Source: Rhodopirellula sp. (lineage in GTDB: Bacteria > Planctomycetota > Planctomycetia > Pirellulales > Thermoguttaceae). Taken from it: 64,000 bases of DNA. Below, piece by piece: positions 26,113 to 33,682 of this stretch. The notes under the pieces were generated by a model. The model ran no database searches and was not told where the DNA came from. It saw only the letters and a list, made by a program, of their open reading frames with translations. Positions within the stretch are counted from its first letter, which is position 1. Each line of letters opens with the position of its first letter. Both the position numbers and the translations under genes were made by a program. Location of the stretch: positions 52,487 to 116,486 of the forward strand of contig JAAYEH010000340.1 of NCBI GenBank assembly GCA_012728855.1, in the 5' to 3' direction.

Positions 26113-27051
26113 CTAGCGCTTCTTGAGCGTCACGCTCATCCCCGCTCCTTGCGTGTAGAGCACCGTCTCGACGTCGGGATCGGTCGTGATCGCCTTGACG
26201 AAGTCCGCGTCGGCCATGCGGGCATTCATGTTGTGCGCGCAGACCAGACCGCCGGACCGCAACAGCGGCAAGGTTTTCTGGTAGTAGTCCAAGTACCCTT
26301 CCTTGTCGGCGTCGATGAACACCAGATCGATCGGGCCCTTCAAATCGGCTGCCTTTTCGTGGCCGTCGCCTTCGACAACGGTGACGATGTCCGCCACGCC
26401 TACCGCGGCGAAGTTCTTTCGGGCCTGTGCCGCCGTGTCCGGATCGATCTCGTGCGTGATCAGCTTGCCGCCTGTCTTGCGGAGGGCCAGCGACATCCAG
26501 ATGGCGGAAATGCCATTGGACGTACCAAATTCGACGACCTGCTTCGCTCCAATACTTTCGGCGAGCAATCGCAGCAGGCGGCCGTCCGCCATGGGAACGT
26601 TCATGCGGCGCCCCTGGCTCTGTAAGATTTCATCGATGCCTTGCAGAATCTTGCGCTCGCCGTCATCCTTGGCGTTCGGTGCGTGTTGAGAGAGAGCGGA
26701 CTGATCGCTCCCGCCTGGCCTGGGACCACGCGGGCCGCCAGCCGCTGGCCCACCGGATCCCCTGCGATCGCCGAGCTGCGGCCGGAGTTCCTCGCCGCTC
26801 AGTTTGCCGTTGCCGTCCTTGTCCAATTTCTTCAAAACCCGCGATGCTCCTTCGATCTCCGCGGCGGACAATTCCCGATCGCCATCGCTATCGATTGCCA
26901 TCAACATGGGAAAGCCCAAGGGACCAGACGGACCGCCAGGACGCGCAGGCGGAACTTTGCCCGGAGGCTGGGCCAATACACCAAGGGCCCCCATCGAAAT
27001 CACGGCCAAGAGCGACAGAGCAATCAAGGTCTTGCGCCAGTTCATCTTCAT
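26113..27051 (-). CDS. Exported EF-hand / O-methyltransferase fusion
   Basis: This 312-residue protein starts at 27051. A signal peptide (about 1-27) is followed by two EF-hand loops (DSDGDRELSAAE near 52-63, DKDGNGKLSGEE near 75-86), a Gly/Pro/Arg-rich linker, and then a class I O-methyltransferase domain (family 3): VVEFGTSNGISA as motif I and FIDADKEGYLDYY as motif II, ending SVTLKKR. SAM-dependent enzymes are normally cytosolic, so the signal peptide and calcium-binding part make this odd. A C-terminal fragment of a paralogue lies at 32746-32802, and a permease fragment lies 41 nt upstream. The substrate is unknown. Confidence 0.85.
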   Translation of the reverse strand: MKMNWRKTLIALSLLAVISMGALGVLAQPPGKVPPARPGGPSGPLGFPMLMAIDSDGDRELSAAEIEGASRVLKKLDKDGNGKLSGEELRPQLGDRRGSGGPAAGGPRGPRPGGSDQSALSQHAPNAKDDGERKILQGIDEILQSQGRRMNVPMADGRLLRLLAESIGAKQVVEFGTSNGISAIWMSLALRKTGGKLITHEIDPDTAAQARKNFAAVGVADIVTVVEGDGHEKAADLKGPIDLVFIDADKEGYLDYYQKTLPLLRSGGLVCAHNMNARMADADFVKAITTDPDVETVLYTQGAGMSVTLKKR

Positions 27052-27092
27052 CGCTTTGTCCAATACAGAGAGAAAAAGGTTGTTGACACACG

Positions 27093-27236
27093 CTACATCG
27101 TTCCGCGGCCGGCCTGCAACAATCTTAGCGGCTCGGCACGGCCGATGGCAATGGCCGGCCAGACGGCGGCGAGCAGGCAGAGGGCGAGAATCGCGAGGAC
27201 GTGGTGCCGGTAGGGGCGCGTGGCGGGCTCCACGCC
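27093..27236 (-). pseudogene. C-terminal relic of an FtsX-type permease
   Basis: The minus strand ends with LAILALCLLAAVWPAIAIGR then AEPLRLLQAGRGTM and a stop. It matches the C-terminus of the permease ending at 36528 (LAALGPAIATGR, DPLKLLQAGRAAT) in sequence and in stop position. Upstream the frame loses any similarity, so only about 45 codons survive. Confidence 0.8.
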
Positions 27237-27739
27237 GATTTTGCCGCCCGATTGGCTGGCAAGTAGCCTGGGGAGTCTTCTCAGGAACTCTGCTGCTGTC
27301 CTTCTGTCCGGTGTGTCGATTTTTCCGACGCGACTGTCGGCCGAATCGACACACATGGCGGGTTTGAAGGTGCGATGGTGGCTCGGAGCAGGGGTCGCGA
27401 AAAGGGACGAGTCGAGAGGAGAGCGGGTCGGTACGATGGCCGATGTCGACATCCGTTGCCAGCGGAAACGCCTGTTATTTCCGGGGTTGGCGAGGCCGTA
27501 GGTGGGCAGAGTGTCTCTTCGTGACGACAGCCCTGCAAAGCTCGATCTGCCTTCACTCAAAGAAAGTCAGCGGCAGCGGCACGCGAATTGCCCTACGGGG
27601 CGCCTTCGGCAAGTGAGAAACCATCCGAGACGGATCAGAGAGCCGCCGTCCCGCCCAATCGCGATACCGGTAGGAACCGGCTTCGGCGAGGCAAACGCGG
27701 GACTGCATCGCCATTTGCCCCTACGGGAGGACGGAAATC
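27237..27739. other. Gene-free leader region before DUF1559 copy 6
   Basis: About 500 bp without a supported gene. Open frames here are compositionally irregular. I see no clear promoter, although one must exist for the DUF1559-ABC operon that follows. Confidence 0.5.
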
Positions 27740-28744
27740 ATGCCCACGCCGCGGCGCTCAGCGTTCACCCTGGTCGAGCTTCTGGTGGTAATCGCCATCA
27801 TCGGGATCCTGATTGCCTTGTTGTTGCCGGCCGTTCAGGCCGCCCGCGAAGCCGCCCGGCGAATGAGTTGCACCAACAATCTGAAGCAGATCGGCCTGGC
27901 GCTTCATAACTACATGAACACGTTCAACGTGCTGCCCAACTCGGGATTTGGAGGGCAGGATTTCTCGCCGCTGGCGAAGCTCTTGCCGTACTGCGAGCAG
28001 GCGAATCTCCAGGATTTGATCGACTTTCGTCTCAATCTGGGCGCTCCCTACGCACCCCCGCCCGATGCGCTGCTTCCGGTCCTAGGGAAGCCGCTGGACT
28101 TATTCTTGTGCCCCAGCGACGGCGAAAGTCCGGTCCATGATTTGACGTTCGGAGCGACCGTCGTTCCCGTGGCGGGAAGCAACTACGCGATGAATCACGG
28201 CAGCGGGACGGGCGCCAATTTCATCTTCCATCCGGGCTTCGGCGCGGCCGACGGCCTCTGCTGGACCGGGGCGACCGTGCGGATCGCCGACATCTGCGAC
28301 GGCACGACCAATACGCTCGCGTTCACGGAATCGCTCCGAGGACCATGCACGTCGCCGCCGTTGACGCCCACGCCCGATATCCAGGTTTATCGTGCCAATA
28401 TGGGCTCGGGGGCGGCTTGCAGCGCGGCGGCGGCCGACCAAGTGGAGGCCGGCGGGCTCGCCGCGATCAGCGTCAGCAGTTGGGACGGCGGTCGGCTCTC
28501 GTACTGGCTTCGCGGCATGCCTCCGTCGGGCCCGCTGTTGAACGGACGTTTCCCGCCGAACGCCAAAGTCCCCGACCTGGTCGGGCAGTCGAACAAGATA
28601 ACGGGACCGAGGAGCCGCCATCCCGGAGGTGTCAACGCCGGGCTCTGCGACGGCAGCGTGCGTTTCATCAGCGAGACGGTCGAACGGACCACTTGGTATG
28701 CCCTCTGGACGCGAGCGGGCGGCGAGGTCATTGGCGAATACTGA
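27740..28744 (+). CDS. DUF1559 protein (6 of 6)
   Basis: This 334-residue protein has GGGAGG before the ATG and a leader of seven residues before FTLVELL. It ends SRHPGGVNAGLCDGSVRFIS. It is followed after 18 nt by an ABC ATPase and permease, so it reads as the first gene of an exporter operon. It shares middle-domain segments with copy 4 at 21756. Confidence 0.93.
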   Translation: MPTPRRSAFTLVELLVVIAIIGILIALLLPAVQAAREAARRMSCTNNLKQIGLALHNYMNTFNVLPNSGFGGQDFSPLAKLLPYCEQANLQDLIDFRLNLGAPYAPPPDALLPVLGKPLDLFLCPSDGESPVHDLTFGATVVPVAGSNYAMNHGSGTGANFIFHPGFGAADGLCWTGATVRIADICDGTTNTLAFTESLRGPCTSPPLTPTPDIQVYRANMGSGAACSAAAADQVEAGGLAAISVSSWDGGRLSYWLRGMPPSGPLLNGRFPPNAKVPDLVGQSNKITGPRSRHPGGVNAGLCDGSVRFISETVERTTWYALWTRAGGEVIGEY

Positions 28745-28762
28745 GAAGGGAACTCCAACAAC

Positions 28763-29452
28763 ATGAGTGCATCCAGTAATCCAACACCACCGCTGTGCGT
28801 TGAAAACCTAACGAAGCGATTTCGGCAGGGAAACTTGAGCATCGACGCCTTGAAGGACGTTACCCTGACCATCCAACGCGGCGAGTTCGTGGCTGTCATG
28901 GGCGCCAGCGGGTCGGGAAAGAGCACCCTGTTGCACGTGATGGCCGGTTTGATGCCTCCCACGTCGGGCAGCGTCCACGTCGGCGGCGAAAACATCGCCG
29001 AGATGAGCGACTCGCGCAAGACGAAATTCCGCCGCAAGAATATCGGAGTGATCTTCCAACAGTTCAACCTCATCCCTACGCTGACGGCGGAAGAGAACAT
29101 CCTCCTGCCGGCTCAACTGGAACGGGGAACGCCGGTGTCGGGTTCGCGGCTCGACGAGTTGCTCGATCTGTTGGAAATCAAGAATCGACGCACGCATCGC
29201 CCCGACGCCTTGAGCGGCGGCGAGCAGCAGCGCGTCGCGATCGGCCGGGCGCTGCTGGTGAACCCGGCGATCATCCTGGCGGATGAACCGACGGGGAATC
29301 TCGATTCGACGAACAGCACGACGATCTGCACCTTGCTGCGAAAGCTCTGCACGGAGCAGAATCGCACCCTGGTCGTCGTGACGCACGACAAGGACGTGGC
29401 GGACTACGGCGACCGGACGATTCACCTCAGGGACGGGCGGACGGAAGGATAG
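28763..29452 (+). CDS. ABC transporter ATPase (LolD/MacB type)
   Basis: This is a 229-residue ATPase with Walker A GASGSGKST, a Q-loop (IFQQFNLIP), signature LSGGEQQRVAIGRALL, Walker B ILADEP and an H-loop VVVTHD. The order and spacing are those of the MacB/LolD/FtsE family that drives mechanotransmission-type export rather than membrane passage. The giant permease begins 141 nt downstream. A DUF1559 gene lies just upstream. Confidence 0.95.
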   Translation: MSASSNPTPPLCVENLTKRFRQGNLSIDALKDVTLTIQRGEFVAVMGASGSGKSTLLHVMAGLMPPTSGSVHVGGENIAEMSDSRKTKFRRKNIGVIFQQFNLIPTLTAEENILLPAQLERGTPVSGSRLDELLDLLEIKNRRTHRPDALSGGEQQRVAIGRALLVNPAIILADEPTGNLDSTNSTTICTLLRKLCTEQNRTLVVVTHDKDVADYGDRTIHLRDGRTEG

Positions 29453-29593
29453 GCGGGAAACGGGAGTGTTTCTTCCATCCTTAATCCTCTTTCCGCCCTG
29501 ACGGCGCCGCGGGCTTGGAAGCCCGGCCCGCGTATCCGTCGCTTGAGCCCACCGGCCCATTCCTCCTAACCCAAGCAACCGCGAACCACAAAC

Positions 29594-32500
29594 ATGCTCC
29601 TTATCAAACTGATTCTCCGTGAAGCCTGGTATCATCGGTCGCGGCTCGCGCTTGCCGTGATCGCGACGGCGGCGATGTCCGCGATGCTTGTCTGGCTCGT
29701 CGGCAGCATCGGACTGGTCGCGCTCGAATTCGAGAACGAGGGGGAGAAGTTTCTCGGCCACTATCACGTGACGATGATTCCGCAGCGAAGCGACGAGCCG
29801 CCGGCGGGCGCGGCCCGCCCCATGCCGCCGATGCCGCTGGGGCCGCCCGCACCGCTGTTCGTCGAGCCGAAGGTGCTGGACGAACTGAGGAGCAATGATC
29901 TGGTCATGCAAGTCTCGCCCGCGCGGCAAATTCGCGGGAGTTTCGGGAAATACACGATGGCCAAGTATACGGACGCCCAGAGCGTTCTCCGCCGTCAGCG
30001 TGCCGGCCACGGAACGCCGATGGGGAGTCCGACCATCGTGGGGATCGACGCCGAGCAGTCGCCGTTCGAACTGGAAGAGGGCGACTGGTTCGACGCCCAT
30101 AGCGCAGAGATGCAGGGCGTGATGGGGACGGCGGCCGCCGAGAGCCTGGGCGTTTGGGGCGAGGACGAAGATCCTGTCCGGGTCGGCGACTACGTGGCCG
30201 TGCGACTCGACGAGACGGAATACAAGATCAAGATCGTCGGGCTGGTCGATCAGAAGGCCGGCGGCGGCTTCGGTTTCGGTTTCGGCGTCTCGCCGGCCGT
30301 CAGCGCGGTCTATGTTTCCATAGCAACCGCCGAGAAGATCCAGCCGTTGGACGAAGCGGACAAGGGCAAGGCGCAGTATTTGTACGTCCGCCTGCGGGAC
30401 GGGGCGAACGTCGCGCAGTTCAAAAAGTCGTGGTCCGAGCACCTGGCGTCGGAAGGGATCCAGATGAAATTCATGGACGCCGGCGATATTCAGGATTCGT
30501 TCAATCATCGGGGCGGTCCGCGCGGCGGCGGCGGACTGATGGGCAGCGCGTCGTCCATCAGCGCGATCATTCTCTTCACAACGCTCATTTCGACGCTGAT
30601 TGTCTTTACCGCGCTGAGTATGGGCGTGGGCGAACGCAGTCGCGTCTTCGCCATGATGCGGACCGTGGGGATGGAGCGGCGGCATATCGTCGCGCTCATC
30701 TTCGGCGAGAGCATGATCCTCTGCGTGCTGGGGTGGATCGTCGGGATGACGGCCGGCTGGATCGTGCTCCAGGCGACCGTCTGGTTGCAGCCCGGCGTGT
30801 TCGGCACAGGCAAGACGGCGTCGCTCGATACTTCGTCGATCATCACGTCCGGCGCGGCGGCGTTTCTGGGAGCGATGCTCGCGGCGATCATCCCGGCGTG
30901 GCGCGGGGCCAAAGTCAGTCCGCTCGAAGGCATGAACCGCGGATACATCTACAACGTCAAGAAGCGGTGGTTCTACGCCTTCGGGATCGTCGGCGCCGCG
31001 ATGCTTATCGTCAATCCGATCGTCATCTATTACGGCGTCAGCGCGGAGACTTCCCTGTTGCGGCTGGCACTGTACACATACGTCGGACTGCCGACGCAAA
31101 TTCTGGGGCTGGTGCTGCTGACGCCGACGGTGGTGCTCTTCGTCGAGCGTTTCGTTTCGGCGCCGATCGCGAAGCTGCTGTTTATCGAAAAGAGCCTGCT
31201 CAAGAACCAGCTCAGCGCGAACCTCTGGCGGACGCTCGGAACGGCCGTGGCGCTGACGATCGGGCTGGGCGTGTACAGCTTCCTCGAGATTTCGGGATAT
31301 TCCATGCTGGTTCCGTTCACGCACAGCGAGCGGCTGCCCAACACGCTCGTGGCGTGCCTGCCGAAAGGTCTGCCGCCCGATCGGATCGACACGGTCCGCA
31401 ATTTGGACGGCGTCGATCGAGACAAGTTCCTGCCGATCGCACTGGAGCAGCCGTTGTTTTCGGCGGGGCAGGCGAAGCGGTTCGAGGAGTTCGGCATGTC
31501 CTCCATGCAGGCCGGCGCGGGCGTGGTCGTTTTCGGTCTGGATGTCGCCAAGGCGTTCGAGCCCGTGGATCTCGGCACCGACGCGAGAAATCGGACGCGT
31601 CTGGTCGATGTCGACCTGGTCGAAGGCACTTGGGACAACGCCCTCGCGAAACTGGAGAGCGGGGGACGCTATTGCATCATTCCCGATTCGTTCGCGTTCC
31701 GCGCGCGACTGCACGTCGGCGACAAGCTCGAACTGATGAAACCGGAGCCCGGCGGACGCGGGATGCGCGGTCCAGGCGGACCCGGCGGTGGGATGCGAGG
31801 CCAAGGTCCGGGCGGAGCGGGTGGTGGAGTTCGCGGACAAGATCCGGGCGGACCTGGCCGCGGAATGCGAGGACAGCGTCCAGGCGGAGCGGGTGGCGGA
31901 ATGCGAGGACAACGCCCCGATGCACCGGGGGAAGGTCCGTCGGCGGATGACGCGAAGCCGATTGAATACGAGGTCTGCGGCGTCGCCAGCGTCCCGGGTT
32001 GGCTCTGGATGGCGAAGCTCAGCGGCGTCCGGAAGTACGGATACCGTTCGGGCGCGCTGATGTTCGCTCCGTACACGACCGTCCAGGACGATTTCAAACT
32101 GAACGACGCCGCCTATTTCTGGTTCGACCGAACCATGCACGCCAGCGGCGGGCCGACGGTTTCCGACGCGGACCTGGAACGGTCGCTCCAGAAACTGGTG
32201 GACGAGGAAGCGCACCCGGACGACGGCGCCGGCGCGATTTCCCGTCCGATGGTGAAGGTCAGTTCGCACGAATACCTCAACGACCGCGTAGGGAGCCGAG
32301 GGGACAGCGTGATTCAGGCGGCGGCAAAGCTGCCGCTCATCCTGCTGATGATTTCGTCGCTCGGCATGATGGGGACGGTTGCCGCCTCGATTCGGACGCG
32401 GCGGTTCGAACTGGGCGTGCTGCGATGTCTGGGCATGACCCGGTTCGGCCTGGTGCGGCTGATCCTGGCCGAGGCGCTGCTGATCGCGCTGTCGGCGGCG

Positions 32501-32719
32501 ATCATCAGCATCGGCTTCGGGATTCTCGGTGCGTGGTGCTTCGTCGGTCTGATGCGCTACGTTTCGTTCTTCGGCGGTTTCCTTTCGCCGCTGACGATTC
32601 CGTGGTATTACCTGTCGCTCGGTTTCGCCGCGACGTTGCTGTTGTGTGGTCTGGCGGCGTTGGTTCCGGCAATTGTGGCGGGGTGCAAACAACCGGCCGA
32701 TTTGGTCAAATCGACGTAG
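29594..32719 (+). CDS. Giant FtsX/MacB-type permease with Gly-Arg repeat insert
   Basis: This 1041-residue inner-membrane protein has a first helix (about 14-37), a large periplasmic domain, and two FtsX blocks of helices (about 318-440 and 860-1035), with further helices near 460-560. It ends with LAALVPAIVAGCKQPADLVKST. Family members couple ATP use to substrate handling in the periplasm. Between about residues 722 and 780 the second periplasmic domain carries a repeat of GMRGQ-type 12-residue units. Standard MacB is about 650 residues with the ATPase fused; here the ATPase is separate and the permease doubled. The substrate is unknown. Confidence 0.9.
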   Translation: MLLIKLILREAWYHRSRLALAVIATAAMSAMLVWLVGSIGLVALEFENEGEKFLGHYHVTMIPQRSDEPPAGAARPMPPMPLGPPAPLFVEPKVLDELRSNDLVMQVSPARQIRGSFGKYTMAKYTDAQSVLRRQRAGHGTPMGSPTIVGIDAEQSPFELEEGDWFDAHSAEMQGVMGTAAAESLGVWGEDEDPVRVGDYVAVRLDETEYKIKIVGLVDQKAGGGFGFGFGVSPAVSAVYVSIATAEKIQPLDEADKGKAQYLYVRLRDGANVAQFKKSWSEHLASEGIQMKFMDAGDIQDSFNHRGGPRGGGGLMGSASSISAIILFTTLISTLIVFTALSMGVGERSRVFAMMRTVGMERRHIVALIFGESMILCVLGWIVGMTAGWIVLQATVWLQPGVFGTGKTASLDTSSIITSGAAAFLGAMLAAIIPAWRGAKVSPLEGMNRGYIYNVKKRWFYAFGIVGAAMLIVNPIVIYYGVSAETSLLRLALYTYVGLPTQILGLVLLTPTVVLFVERFVSAPIAKLLFIEKSLLKNQLSANLWRTLGTAVALTIGLGVYSFLEISGYSMLVPFTHSERLPNTLVACLPKGLPPDRIDTVRNLDGVDRDKFLPIALEQPLFSAGQAKRFEEFGMSSMQAGAGVVVFGLDVAKAFEPVDLGTDARNRTRLVDVDLVEGTWDNALAKLESGGRYCIIPDSFAFRARLHVGDKLELMKPEPGGRGMRGPGGPGGGMRGQGPGGAGGGVRGQDPGGPGRGMRGQRPGGAGGGMRGQRPDAPGEGPSADDAKPIEYEVCGVASVPGWLWMAKLSGVRKYGYRSGALMFAPYTTVQDDFKLNDAAYFWFDRTMHASGGPTVSDADLERSLQKLVDEEAHPDDGAGAISRPMVKVSSHEYLNDRVGSRGDSVIQAAAKLPLILLMISSLGMMGTVAASIRTRRFELGVLRCLGMTRFGLVRLILAEALLIALSAAIISIGFGILGAWCFVGLMRYVSFFGGFLSPLTIPWYYLSLGFAATLLLCGLAALVPAIVAGCKQPADLVKST
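31760..31935 (+). repeat. 36-nt tandem repeats coding GMRGQxPGGxGG units
   Basis: Within the permease gene, five units (one of 10 and four of 12 residues) read GMRGPGGPGG, GMRGQGPGGAGG, GVRGQDPGGPGR, GMRGQRPGGAGG, GMRGQRPDAPGE. The DNA units are about 36 nt long and imperfect. This stretch is not present in the second permease (33679-36528). Confidence 0.85.
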
Positions 32720-32745
32720 GCGGATTTCGTGTCACCCTCGAGTTG

Positions 32746-32802
32746 GAGACGATCTTCTACATGGAGGGCGCGGGCGTCAGTGTGACCCTGAAAGAACGCT
32801 GA
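32746..32802 (+). pseudogene. C-terminal relic of the exported O-methyltransferase
   Basis: Just after the permease stop, in another frame, the DNA encodes ETIFYMEGAGVSVTLKER and a stop. The intact methyltransferase at 26113-27051 ends ETVLYTQGAGMSVTLKKR and a stop, so 12 of 18 residues are the same. No other part of the gene remains before the next ATPase. Confidence 0.8.
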
Positions 32803-32848
32803 CCTGAACGCAATCGTGTTGCTTGTAAAACAGCCGGGAAGGGGAAAG

Positions 32849-33682
32849 ATGAGACAAGGTATTCCAATAGACAGGACGGGCGACAGGGGAGAGGGGAGCG
32901 AGGGCACGGTTGTGCTCGGTAGTACGGCGCCGCCCCTGCTGGTCGAGCATGTTACCAAGCGCTTTCGACAAGGCAGCCGGGTGATTGAGGCGCTTCGCAA
33001 CGTCTCGTTGACCGTCCAGCGCGGGGAATTCGTTGCGATCATGGGTGCGTCGGGGTCGGGCAAGAGCACGCTGTTGCACGCGATGGCCGGGCTGACCGAC
33101 ATCGACGCAGGTTCCATCCAGGTGGACGGCCGGGATCTGGCGAGCCTGAACGACGGCCGGCTCACGCGGTTCCGGCGCGAACGGATCGGCCTGGTGTTCC
33201 AAGCCTACAATCTCTTGCCGCTGTTGACCGCCGAAGACAATGTTCTTCTGCCGATCATGGATCATCGGCGCGGCGGCGAAAGGGCCGCTGCGCTGCTCGA
33301 ACGCCTCGGCCTTTCGGACCGTCGAACCCACAAGCCCGATGCCCTTTCCGGCGGCGAACAGCAGCGGGTGGCCATCGCCCGGGCGCTTGTCACCGACCCG
33401 GCGATTCTGTTGGTCGACGAACCTACCGGGAATCTCGATTCGGTGGCCGGGGCGGAGATCTGCTCGCTGTTGCGGTCGCTCTGCGATGAGCAAGGGCGGA
33501 CCATTGTGATCGTCACGCACGAGCCGAGCGTAGCCCTGGTGGCCGACCGGGTCCGGATCCTCAAGGATGGCGCGATCGTGGATGGTTTCGAAACCGCCGG
33601 GTTTCCCGACGCCCAGGGGCTGGCCAACGCGTACCAGGAGGCCCTGCGCAGGGTGGTCAGCGGCGGAGGAGAAGCGTCATGA
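32849..33682 (+). CDS. ABC transporter ATPase (LolD/MacB type), second
   Basis: This 277-residue ATPase starts at 32849, where AAGGGG precedes ATG; a slightly longer frame lacks that. A 40-residue non-conserved N-terminus precedes the ATPase: Walker A GASGSGKST, VFQAYNLLP, LSGGEQQRVAIARALV, ILLVDEP, VIVTHE. A C-terminal tail of about 40 residues extends past the usual end. It is a paralogue of the ATPase at 28763. The stop overlaps the permease start as ATGA. Confidence 0.94.
   Translation: MRQGIPIDRTGDRGEGSEGTVVLGSTAPPLLVEHVTKRFRQGSRVIEALRNVSLTVQRGEFVAIMGASGSGKSTLLHAMAGLTDIDAGSIQVDGRDLASLNDGRLTRFRRERIGLVFQAYNLLPLLTAEDNVLLPIMDHRRGGERAAALLERLGLSDRRTHKPDALSGGEQQRVAIARALVTDPAILLVDEPTGNLDSVAGAEICSLLRSLCDEQGRTIVIVTHEPSVALVADRVRILKDGAIVDGFETAGFPDAQGLANAYQEALRRVVSGGGEAS

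Noticed and set aside
27281..27560. N-terminal continuation of the permease relic frame
   Set aside because: Upstream of about 27236 the frame has no similarity to FtsX permeases and looks non-coding.
31760..31935. CRISPR-like direct repeats
   Set aside because: The repeats are in frame within a permease, imperfect, and without unique spacers.
28808..32692. 1294-codon open frame on the minus strand over the first ABC permease
   Set aside because: It is a shadow of the permease in GC-rich DNA: composition is His/Arg/Asp-rich without domains, and the plus-strand gene has clear FtsX features.
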